From positions 338,255,527-338,319,526 of the forward strand of contig CM042693.1 in NCBI GenBank assembly GCA_023614405.1: DNA of 64,000 bases, written 5' to 3'. The notes under the pieces were generated by a model. It made no database searches. It saw nothing but the letters and a program-made list of their open reading frames with translations, and was not told the origin of the DNA. A program made the translations under genes and the position numbers. The stretch comes from Avena insularis (taxonomy: Eukaryota > Streptophyta > Magnoliopsida > Poales > Poaceae). Shown here in pieces: positions 54,001 through 64,000 of the stretch (positions within the stretch are counted from its first letter, which is position 1; every line of letters begins with the position of its first letter).

Positions 54001-57000
54001 GTCCCAAGCACTTGCCCAGCCTAAGAGTACCCCATGGGGCACCCCAAAACATTTTTTCCAGAAATACAGAGCAATTTCTAGGGTGCCTATAGTATTGAAA
54101 CCACAATTTCCATGGTATTGGTGACTGAGGGGAAAAATACGGTATATGCGTTGCACCACGAGATGAGAACCAACCTCACGGGGATGGAGAATTCCGCCAC
54201 GATGTAGCATTAGGTGTAAATTACCTCAGAGCCCTAGGTCACGCCAATTCTCGCATCTCCCTTCTTGCGTAATCGCTGGCTTCTGCAGTCGGTAAAAGGA
54301 AACTGTTGGATTTCCCATGGAACCCTTAGAATCTCTAGTTGGAGAAGTTGCTTAGAATGCCAAGAGGGAGTTAGATGGGGGAAATATTGCCGGGCTCCCA
54401 ATCCACGTGGTGGATCCATCCGCCCTGGGAAGTGAGGAGGAGGTCACAGGGTTGAGAAGCCAGTTAACTCTCACTGAGCATATCCTAAAAGCGCCAGCTA
54501 AAAGTCCCGGTTTGTCTTGCTTATGATTTTTTATGTTGGTAGGGTGACAAGAAGGGGCTACTCGAAAGCTGGTTTCATTTTTCGATTTTGATGAATTTCA
54601 ATTGCCGGGTTCGGGGTGGGGAAAACTATCAAATCACTGCTGCAGGGCACGTGGAGGTCCATTGCATTCCGAACCTAGGGTACTTTCCCAATTTAGGTAC
54701 CCTAATATGGAGACCCTAAAACATTTTTTTCCAAAAATATAGGCCACTCCCTTAGGATACCTACAGTTGAAACCACAATTGTCGCGGCATGACTCGGGGA
54801 AAATTCAGTATATGTTGCAATTCACGAGATGAGAACCAACCTCTCTTGGATGGCGGTCCGCCATGACATATTGCATGCGCAATTGCATTGGGCCCTAGGG
54901 CGCTTTCAATTCTCGTGACCTCTTTTCAGACAATCGCCGGTTTTCCGGAGTCGATAAATGAAACTTGGATTTCCATGGAACCGGAATCTCTAGTTGGAGA
55001 AGCATTTAGAATGCCTAGAGAGCTAGGTACTCTGGTTTGGGCTCAACTGCCAAGAAAGGGATCCACGCTCGGGCAAAGTGAGGGGTGGTCTAGGGTTGAG
55101 TCATGTTAACTCCTACCGCAGCCATCCCGAGGGGTGCGCCGTAGCCAAAAGTCCCGTTTGTCTTGCTTATGATTTTATGTTGGTACTGGGTGACACGTCG
55201 GAGCTACTCGAGCTGGTTTCATTTTTTTCTTGATTTTTGATGAATTTCCCATTGCCGTCTGGCGGAGGGCAAAAGGGGTAAACTCAAGAAGCTAAGCACG
55301 AGGTGCATCGCAACCTTGGAACTCTGGCACTTTCCAAATTTAGGTAAATTCTATGGGCACTCCTAAAACATTTTTTTCCAGAAAATACAGGGCAATTTCT
55401 AGGTTTATAGTAAGAAACCGCAATTTCCATGGCGGATCAGGAAATACAGTATACAAGCCGCACTACCTAGATGAGAACCAACTTCACGGGGATGGCGGCC
55501 ACGAAGCGTAGCATTCGCGGTAAATTACCCCTGGGGCCCTAGGTCACAGCCAATTTTCGTGACCTCCTTTGAACCGCTGCCTGTAGTCGGTAAAAGGAAC
55601 ACCGATTTCCATGGAACCCTAGAATTTAGTTGAGAAGGTTAGAATGCCAAGAGGAGTTAGTGCCGGGTTTGGCCTTCCAACCAGGCAGGATAAGGCTCTA
55701 GGAAATGAGGGTGAGGTCTAGGGTTGAAAGCCATGTTAACTCCATCGAGCAGCCATCCAAAAAGCGCCGTGTGCCAAAGTCCTGCTTGTCTTCTTAAGAT
55801 TTTTATGTTGGTAGTGGGTGACACGTAGGGAGCTACTCGACAAGCTTTTATTTTCTCATTTTAGCGAATTTCCAATGTCAGTTCGCAAGCCAGGGTAAAC
55901 CCGGGCCGCTAACGCAGCACGCAGTAAGGGTCCATTGCAACCTTGAACCTAGGCCCAGCCTAGGGTACGCCATGGGCTATCCTAAATTTTTTTTTCCTGA
56001 AAATACAGTGGAAATTTCTATGGTAACTCACAAAGAAACCGTGAATTGCCGAGGCATGAGTCGGGAAACAGTATATGCATGCACCACGATATGAGCACCA
56101 ACCTCCTGCTGATGGCGGTCCACCACGATGTAGGATGCGCAGAATGGCCTCATACCTAGGTCGCGCTTCACTGTGACCTCCTTGCAGAATGGATGCTTTT
56201 CTAGAGTCAAAGATATGAAATCCTCTAGATTTCTCCATGGAACACTGAAACCCCAAGTTGGAGAAGGTTAGAATGCTGAGAGGGAGCAGGTGTCGGGTTT
56301 GGGCTCAATCAGAGCAGTGATCCACTGCTCGGGCAGTGAGGGCGCAGGTCTAGGTCAAAATCCATGCGTTAACTCCTACCATAGCCATCCTGTGGTGCGC
56401 TGCAGCCAAAAGTTCCGTTTGTCTTGCTTATGATTTTATGTTGGTAGTGGTGACACACAGGGGCTACTCTCGAAAGCTGGTTTCATATTTTCCTTGATTT
56501 TTTGATGAATTGCGATTGTCAGGTTCGTGGAAAATCATAAACCTTTTCCGCGCGTAGGTACACGAGGTCCACAGTAACCTTTTGATCCTCGGCACTTTGC
56601 TAGCCTAGGTACCTCATGGTATTCCCTGCAAAACATTTTTTTCTTTAGAAAATATAGTCAATTTAGTACCACAGTTAGAAACCACACCGTCGAAGGCACT
56701 GGGTAAATTCAGTAGCGGTTGCACCAATGCAGATGAGAACCAACCTCCGATGGCGGTCCAAAGTATCGTAGCATGCGCGGTAAATTGCCTCAGCCTTGCT
56801 TCAATTCTTTGCAGACCTTTGCACAATCACCGGCTTTCCAGAGTCGGTAAATGGAAACTCTAGATTTATCCATAGGAACCCTGGAACTTAGTTGGAGAAG
56901 TTGTTTAGGAATGCCGAGAGGGAACTAGGTGCTTCTAGTTTGGGGCTCAATCCGCCAGCGGATCCATCGTCGTAGTGAGGTGGTCTAGGGGTTGAGCTAT

Positions 57001-57768
57001 GTTAACTCCTACCGATAGCCATCTACAGCGCTCGTGCCAAAAGTCCTGGTTTGTCATTCTTCTTACTTTTATGTTGGTAGGTGACACATGCAGAGGCTAC
57101 TCTGCAGGTTTCAGATTGTTTTGATTTTTTGCGAATTTCCCATAGCCCAGGTTCGGGGTGGGCAAATCGGCACTCACGGGACGCTGCAAGCACGCGAGGG
57201 TCCATTGTAACCTTGGAACTCAGGCACTTTCTCAGCCTAGGGAATTCTATGGGGCACCCTAAAACATTTTTTTCTAGAAAATACAGAGCAATTTCTAGGG
57301 TATCTACAGTTAGAAACTGCATCATCGCAAGTGACTAGAAAAATACAAAGATATGCTTGCACTAAGAGATTACACCAACCCCCGGGATGGTGGTACGCCA
57401 CTTACGTAGCATGCGTAAATTGCCCTCGTGGGCCCAGGGGCGTACACCCTCTCCACCTCCTTTGCGAATTCCATGGGCCTTGAGTTGGTAAATAGAAACT
57501 CCCGAATTTCCATGGAACCCCTGAGAATTCTTAGAATGCCGAGATGGAGCTAGGTGTCTGTTTGGCGCCAATCCGCATAGTGGATCCATGTTCTGGGAAG
57601 TTAGGGGAGGTATAGGTTCAAATCCATGTTAATTCACTCGATAGCTCCCCTCCAGGTGCGCCGTGGTGCCAAAAGTCCTGCTTTTGTCCCATGATGATTT
57701 TATGCCTAGCGGTGACACATGGCCACTGAGCTGGTTTCATATTTTTTGATTTTCATGAATTTCCATTG
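51005..57768. repeat. Satellite-like tandem array, about 11 units of 620-700 bp
   Basis: The marker 'agaatgcc(a)agagg(g)' and variants occur at about 51712, 52336, 52969, 53665, 54352, 55006, 55640, 56268, 56906 and 57530, giving intervals of 624-696 bp. A decayed first unit sits at about 51062. A second marker, 'gag(a/c)accaacct', has the same spacing. Every unit holds 'ttggagaagtt', 'gccatgttaactcctac', 'ttatgttggta', 'gatgaatttcccattgccgg' and 'gaaaatacag' in that order. Units differ by many small indels as well as substitutions. The frames inside are chance frames. Confidence 0.85.
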
Positions 57769-58317
57769 TGTTTTGTGTGTGTGTTGTGTCTAGGCTGATA
57801 GAAATGGTTGTACCTCAGTTTTCCCCTCTCATGATAACCGCCTCACTTTGGTAGGTACACTCTATTGGTCGAGACGTACGATCGTGCTTCCACCAACGCT
57901 GATCCTCCGTGATATAATGGGAAGTACAGTCTCTGCCCCTCCCTCCCTTCACCTTCGCTTAGGAGATCGACCTCTCTATCCACGCTAAATAACGAAGCTT
58001 AATACCTATACTTTACTCATAATCCATGATAATTTTTCGATATGCATGTCTATGCATTTCCTTTTATTCTCTGAAAATTGAAACTATTTGTATTTATATA
58101 CATGAGGGTGTGACGCAATATAAAAATGCGTATTTTTCTAGTGTAGTTTAGGGAAACGCTGGCGGCATTGCCTAACCGGGTTGCAACGCTGGCCCACTAT
58201 GGCACAAGGTGCAATCAGAATTTTGTCAAGGGGGGTTTAATGATGCATCCTTGCACGTTTTAATTCTTCACATTAGATTTAGCGACAATGCATGGTGTCC
58301 GCTATGCTTTAACTATT
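57769..58317. repeat. Spacer, second copy
   Basis: Homologous to 50369-50962 and joined to the array at the same point of the unit (after 'ccattg'). It starts exactly 7,400 bp after the first copy. The array does not resume after it. Confidence 0.75.
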
Positions 58318-60793
58318 GTATTAGGCTGCCCTCTTTCGGATCTTTCTACGAAGCAATCGATCAAGGTGTAGATTAAATAATTAGTCAATTGGTCATGTCA
58401 CTTATGAAAAGCCTACTACCGCTTCCAGCTGCAATGGGGAATGTGCTACAAGACTGCGGCTCAAGAATTCACTTCTAGCTGGGGTCCATGGCAGTCAACC
58501 ATCCATACGTCAGCAGCACCACCGTGGGCGCCAAGTAATGAGCTCGAGTGGAGGGCTCCCAGGAGGGGACTTAACAATGCCCCATCTAAAACTCTTACTT
58601 CCACCCATCACTCCATCCCACGCATTAACCAATTATCCCCAATTCTAGCAAACACAAACCTCACTGCATAGGTCGAGGTCGAATAACCACTCTTTCCTTC
58701 CGACGCTTATGAAGCAGTGCTTTAGGTGAGTCTTCGGGTGTTGTCACACGCCTGCTGGGCCACTCCAAGTATGTGCACCTCCCGCCGCAGATCTCGAGTA
58801 GGATGCATGAGCCCAGGCCGAGGAGGACATCTGGCCGACCTTATGAGGACTATGTGCTACGGTGTAGTACTTCGAAACCCCGATGAGGCGGTAGGAGTTC
58901 AACGAGCATGTTCCGCCTATGTACCCAGTTAATTTATTTCTCCATCTTTCTACGTTTATCGTTTCATATTTTTGGTTAGGGTTGTAGATGGCCTAGTACC
59001 GGAATCGTTTCAAGTGCGGGGATCCATATTCAACCAATCATGATTGATGCACCATACAACCCACTCCATACAGAGATTTAGTATGTTATGAATTACTATT
59101 ATCTCTACATTTAGGAGCCAGAGCCGTGGAGACAACCGTAATAAATATGTAAATTGTGCTATGGTTTCAAAGAAGAAATGGGTTGTTCGTGACATATCTC
59201 GCATGACCGTAAGTAAATTTATTTTGTCATTTCTTTTTGCATTTTTAAGCATTAAGCAGGATGATTTGAGGTGGGCTCTAAAAGTAGTATATATGGACAA
59301 GAGCCGCCACGCCTTGAAAAGTAATAAGAGCGGGAAAGCCCCTTTACGCACTCTGGGTGAGAGCCCCTTCTCAGAAAGCAAAAAAGAGTCAACCCGAGGA
59401 TGTACAACATACTCAGCATGGGGTTGGCATCGTAAAAGCCCCAATGCTTCACTCTGCCAGTGATCAAGTTCCAAGCACGCCATGATGGCAAATTCTCGAG
59501 AGAGTACGTCAGACCGCCTTGTATCCTGGGCAGGTTCGATCGCCCCATCCGCCGCCCAACTACTCCAAGAAGTGACCTGCCTTATTATGGCACCTAATAA
59601 TTTTGTTGTTTCTGCTGCTTTCTACAACATGAGGCTATGGCGTGGTGTGTTGAACAGCATTTAATGGCCTGTGTGTGTGTGTAAGGCATCCATGTCGCCG
59701 CCTCTCAATCCCCACGCCATCGCCAAGTAGCACGCACACCCTTCCGCGCTAAGAACGACCACGCACCTCATATAGCCTCGCGATGTCAAAACCACTGCAT
59801 CTCACCAACAAACTTGCTTGTAGGTAAAGACCATAGTGATGGTAAATGCACCCCTAGCCCTCCTCCTCCCCTCTCCTCTTTTTACTGGCGGACTCCCAAA
59901 TTGCACTTCAACAGGCAAATTATGTTGGTGCTGAGCCTAGCAAGCAAGCACATCCAACTACCACACGCAAAGGCCTAGGTTTACTTTCTCTATGGCTTGG
60001 ACTATTCAAAAATATATATATGTAGGTTTTGTTTGGATGGAGGGAGTAATTCTCCCTCCCAAATTAGGGGATGCTACATAATTTTTTCAAGATTTTTCAA
60101 ATTAGGATGACATGCATGGAAGTTTAGTGCTAACCTCGACTCTTTTCCCTACTGGACAACATCGTATGCAATTAAATTATTATATGTGTTTCCTTCCACA
60201 ATGATGAGTAAATCAATGCATGCATGAGTTTTAATTAGGGAGGATTCACACGGGGTGGCATGTAAGGAGTAGTAGCTGAGAATCGAGAAAGGGTTAATTT
60301 ATTCCGGTGATTTTCCACAACTTTGCATGTACTATTGGTATGTGTTAAAACTATACATATCCTAAAATTGGTGTAGAGGACTATTACTGAATATAGCTAC
60401 CTCGAGATTATGGTGGGATCCACAAGATCAGACATGCCATCCACCTAACGTGCACAATCTAAGGACACATTCAATATAAGATGCTATAAACTCGGCACAT
60501 CGCTCAGACATAATTATTGTTAACAAAGGTTACAGCTTATAAACTCACCCATATTATAGTTCTAAAAGGTAATACAACAGTTCGAAGTGCTCAACATATT
60601 ATCATTAATACTGTATTTGTGAAAGAACATAAGCCACAAATGCAATGTATTCCATACAAATACAACAATCATGCACTAAAATCGACATCAGTTTGCTGAA
60701 TGATTACAAGGCGATTGATCTCAGGATGTTCGGGCGCTGTTCTGCTGTTGATTGCTTCATCATGGTATCTCAAACCACTTGCCTTGGTGGTGG
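58318..60793. other. Unassigned stretch
   Basis: No gene supported. GC-richer text at 58440-58930 has short open frames without recognised domains. A GGAGGGAG/CTCCCTCC pair around TAATT at 60039-60059 resembles the end sequence of Stowaway-type MITEs, but the partner end was not found. A (TG)n run is at about 59671-59682. Confidence 0.35.
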
Positions 60794-61066
60794 TTACGTT
60801 ATTGCCTCGAACGAACACTTTGATCCGGCGGTATAGCTCGTGGGTCGCATACCCGCCAATAGCGGCATTTCGTTAGGCTTAGAAGGCTTATCCTCCCAGT
60901 AATCTGCCTCAAACGCCCCACCAACATCTCGAAGTTTTTCCTTCACGTTCACAGCATCATCGGTCGATGAGATCGCCATCCCAGCCTTGTCATTATCCTC
61001 GGATCCAAAGAATATCCGATGTCCACTCAGACCGCCTGGATGAAAATTCGTTCGTTGTTAAGCAGG
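60794..61066 (-). CDS. Possible terminal exon, unknown protein
   Basis: An open minus-strand frame from a stop at about 61066 to TAA at 60794, with an internal ATG at 60979. The acidic peptide includes SGHRIFFGSEDNDKAG and VKEKLRDVGGAFEADYWEDK and ends SFEAIT. The composition looks like real protein, unlike most frames nearby. I do not recognise a family. It could be the last exon of a gene, a gene fragment captured by a transposon, or a chance frame. Confidence 0.25.
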
Positions 61067-61100
61067 CCATTGTCGACTCTGTTTTCAAGAGACTAGCAAT

Positions 61101-61136
61101 GCTATTTGGTGGTTCATGAGAAAGTCACCAAATAGC
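61101..61136. repeat. Perfect 11-bp inverted repeat
   Basis: GCTATTTGGTG (61101-61111) and CACCAAATAGC (61126-61136) form a perfect stem with a 14-base loop. Confidence 0.6.
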
Positions 61137-62703
61137 GACTCAATTTTCATCACCCGCATGAAAATGGATTTAGACAAATAATGTAGCAGGAACAAAATGA
61201 CAACAAGAACCTATTCTCATCACCCCCTTCTCGCAGAAAAGGTTGTTAAACGAGGACGTGCTCGCTCATGGAGACAGGAAGACATCAATCCTAAGCAGGA
61301 TCTCGGTTGTACTCGGAGGTCGAATTCCACGTAACCTGAACTCCGCTTTCTTCCCATGGCAGCCAATTCTCAGACTTTGCAATAATACGTTCACCATCTG
61401 GGTCGGCGTGTAGACGACACCCCAGCTTCTTCTCCTACCGTGGACTTCTATGCTGGCATGCAGTCCCTATCAGTCATTGCTTGCATATCCCACCGGGTCC
61501 ATGACTTACCCAAGAGGGAAAGGAGACGGAGGAAGAGGTTGATGTTGTATGCTGGAAATGGATGTAATGTGGAGGAGGAAGACGATGAGGCCAAGGAGGA
61601 GGAAAAGGAGACGGAGAAGAGTGAAAATACCTATTGCAAGATTGCAAACACCCTTCCTAGTATGTGGAACAGTGCACGCACCACTGGGGAGTGGGGTGGA
61701 AGGAGGAAACGTGGTTCTATTTATATATCGCCATCACGCTCGAATTGGTTCTGCACCACTAGCATGCAAGGAACTGGCAGGTCTCATGCACTCCATCTAA
61801 GTGAAACATCGCTTCCGACCTTCACTTCTAACATGGGACCTTACATTTGGCTGTCGACAACAGCATAGTTTTAAAAACTGGACCGCCATGAAACCGCAGC
61901 GCATCAGAAAAGAAGAAGGTCGACCAAATGGGCAACCCGCCATCAATGGCAACGACCAAGATGTTTAATTAACCGAACGACATAAGCTTCCCCATCGACG
62001 CCGCAGCGTCATTCGACAACCGGCTTTACTGATCGATAATTTCAATGCCCTCTTCGCCCACGCCAAAGATCCGGGCGTCACTTTTTAACCGCCACCCGCG
62101 GCATCTTTCTTCCTCATAGAACACCATCCTCTCCTCCTTCCCCTTTCCTTTCATCGCTTGCAGCCAGATGTACCGACGGCAAGTAGGTCGAGGGAGTCCG
62201 CGCCGCCGCGGAACGCTTAAGGAGGCGGAGGACGCCACCAACTTACCACACCACCACATTTTCCTCAATGCTATCATCGCCGGAAGATATCGCACTCAGC
62301 ACCCGGCGGGCTTCAACGGGTCCATCACCACGTGCATGTCGCGTGATGTGGCCGCCTGCCCTGCTGGTTCGTGACGCTTTGATCGGCGACGAGATAGCCC
62401 GCCGCTGGCGTCAGGCAAATGGCTTCGTGGACAGGCAGGTACCAAGTCGACCAGAAGTCCCACCACTTCGCTTAGATGTACCTCGGAAACGGGTTTTCGG
62501 AGCGCTTCGCCGTTTTCGCATCAGATCAAAGGTGCAACATCATCGTATTCAAGCACAATACGGCGAAATATTGCCGCCGCCGTTTCACCACACCATGTGT
62601 CGCTGCTACTACCACTCCGATTTCTCCTCTAACTGGCGATTAGGCTAGGTCAAAAGGTGCTATGGGCGATGGCGCGTAGGCATCGCCATTTGAAATGAAA
62701 ATC
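61137..62703. other. Unassigned stretch with weak open frames
   Basis: Open plus-strand frames occur at 61440-61868 (142 residues, with an Arg/Glu-rich middle encoded by a purine-rich run at about 61515-61625) and at 62268-62648 (126 residues, Arg-rich, ending SSNWRLG). Neither has a domain I recognise, and the purine-rich run alone can keep a frame open. I do not call genes here. Confidence 0.3.
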
Positions 62704-62709
62704 TTTATT
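62704..62709 (-). terminator. Polyadenylation-signal match downstream of a minus-strand frame
   Basis: AATAAA on the minus strand, 82 bp after the stop of the 62791-63087 frame and followed by T-rich sequence. Supportive but not specific. Confidence 0.3.
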
Positions 62710-62790
62710 CGCCCAAAACATCATTACACTCACGCTTCCTAAACATCATTACAACCTAACACCAAGCGCCACCAATTTGCCGGGGTATGC

Positions 62791-63087
62791 TTACTGCGGG
62801 TTCGTGATACACCATTCGCCATTGAGAATCGATGAGCGCTTTAAGGCGCCCACCTCCTCTTCAGCCTCAGCCAGCGGGTAACGCACAGCATCGCTAAGAT
62901 CATTCGACCGCCCCGAGGTCGCCACACCAATCCGAGCTGCTCCAAACACCGTATTCGGGACAGAAATATGCGCTCCGCCATCGCCGCTAGAAAGACTCGC
63001 CGAGGTCACGGAATGTTGTAGAAAGGGTGAACCGCCGCCGTGTCCATCCTGTAATTCACGCGCTACTGGAACCGGAGGAGGCACCAT
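62791..63087 (-). CDS. Small minus-strand open frame, unknown protein (98 residues)
   Basis: Starts MVPPPVPVARELQDGHGG and ends LNGEWCITNPQ. A TGA directly before the ATG makes this the only in-frame start. The composition (GA/GV/AEAEEE) is protein-like, and an AATAAA lies shortly downstream. No family is recognised. It could be a small gene, a last exon with an upstream splice site, or part of a transposon-captured gene. Confidence 0.3.
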   Translation of the reverse strand: MVPPPVPVARELQDGHGGGSPFLQHSVTSASLSSGDGGAHISVPNTVFGAARIGVATSGRSNDLSDAVRYPLAEAEEEVGALKRSSILNGEWCITNPQ

Positions 63088-64000
63088 TCAAAGAATTTCA
63101 TGACTTCGTACCAATTATGATGGGAGCGTCGTCATAACCTCTTTCCTGCTTCTAAGATGGGGCTGCTATGGAGGTCGCTGTCGATGTTTCCGCTGCCAGG
63201 CATGGTGGTTTCGTGTCAGGGTCAGGGAATGGTCAAGATATGCTCGGCGACCTCCTACCTTTATGGTCACACACACGCGAACGCCAAGAACTCGCTAAGC
63301 GGGCGAAAGAAAGTGAGTGCTGATGAAATTATTTAAGGTAAAGCACTGCATGTAGTGGAATCAGGTCCACGGCGTAATGCATCCAAGTCAAATAATCATG
63401 TTTATGCTGCAAATACTCACGACAGGTGGGGTCCCACGTTTCTCAAGATTAATTTCTTTTTCACTACATGAAATTGGTTCGCACCACTTGCATGCCAAAT
63501 GTACTCACGCAGACGGTCCCCTGCCCACCTCACTAATTGTGGCCCCCTTCCTTGCTTACATGACGAGACCTGGTATGCGCAATTAAAATTGTATGCTAGG
63601 ATTTGACAGATAAGTAGTGATGCGATATATGATCGGTAGGTGATGCAATGGATATGACTAACGAATCGATAGCTTGAATTGACATGACGCTGACAAGTAT
63701 AAGAGATCTCTATATTTTTGAAATATTTACCTTTTAAAGATGGTTATCGTAGATGGAACCGCTGAATGCTTACTGCTTCCACAAGTTCATCCTAATCATA
63801 GCGACGGTTCCAAAGATATCCCCTATTTTGAATAAAGCCCCTCTTTCCTCCTATCTTTCATCTTCTCCTTCCCATCCGAAGGTTACACTCAGAGACAAAC
63901 TTCATCGCCCATGGTAATATTAAAGACATGTCACCACACCAACAAGGAGGATACGCTACCAAAGTGGTCTCAAGGTTGTAATGAGGAATATTTGAGAAGG
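63088..64000. other. Unassigned right edge
   Basis: No gene supported. A short phrase at about 63472-63497 ('aattggttcgcaccacttgcatgc') resembles one at about 61743-61767 ('aattggttctgcaccactagcatgc'), which suggests a shared short repeat. The rest is AT-rich. Confidence 0.35.

Noticed and set aside
46376..57768. Array considered as a CRISPR-like or ribosomal intergenic repeat
   Set aside because: Units of 620-700 bp without short direct repeats and spacers exclude CRISPR; no rRNA sequence adjoins it.
60039..60059. Stowaway MITE
   Set aside because: Only one end-like palindrome is visible (GGAGGGAG-TAATT-CTCCCTCC); no matching second end was found nearby.
61440..61868. 142-residue plus-strand frame with an acidic/basic middle
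   Set aside because: The middle comes from a simple purine-rich run that is open in several frames; no domain or splice context supports a gene.

Overview
This window is repeat-dominated intergenic DNA from a large plant genome, most likely a grass (Poaceae) and probably a cool-season pooid. The evidence is a BARE/Angela-like Copia LTR, Athila-like and Tat-like Ty3/Gypsy elements with grass-type coding segments, and LTRs of kinds typical of pooid intergenic DNA. No intact cellular gene, tRNA, rRNA or CRISPR array was recognised. Nearly all coding signal belongs to decayed LTR retrotransposons. The sequence carries one 100-base run of N at 45976-46075.

Layout from left to right. 1-757: unassigned DNA with a small foldback element (425-536). 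758-2290: a solo LTR with perfect 5-bp target-site duplications (GTGAC). 2296-3034: unassigned. 3035-16151: 'Gypsy-1', a 13.1-kb element with two LTRs, its gag-pol on the minus strand, and a second, intron-containing gene on the opposite strand between pol and the 3' LTR. 16152-17543: 3' end and LTR of an Athila-like element, which ends inside a Copia pol. 17544 to about 20585: the rest of that BARE-like Copia element (RT, RNase H, 3' LTR). About 20586-44528: 'Gypsy-3', plus strand, split by a nested insertion. The insertion is a solo-LTR-like unit (22362-36069, target-site duplication ACAAT) which itself contains 'Gypsy-2' (about 23861-35296, minus strand). 44546-45442: Athila-like RT/RNase H remnant. 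45443-45832: an inverted partial copy of the LTR family seen at 758-2290.

The right third differs in character. After the gap come an 80-bp minisatellite (46350-46640) and a long unassigned stretch. Then follows a satellite-like array of roughly 620-700-bp units (49780-57768), split by a 0.6-kb spacer that recurs exactly 7,400 bp later in the same array phase. From 58318 to the end is mostly unassigned, with a few weak open frames on the minus strand and small inverted repeats.

The most coherent biological theme is that three different Gypsy elements share one architecture. Each has gag-pol on one strand, and a convergent antisense gene of a single protein family (shared C-E-x-[YW]-L-G motif) between pol and the 3' LTR. 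Polypurine-tract-like minisatellites lie near that gene in two of them. In Gypsy-1, pol is disrupted mainly by nine in-frame stop codons rather than by frameshifts.
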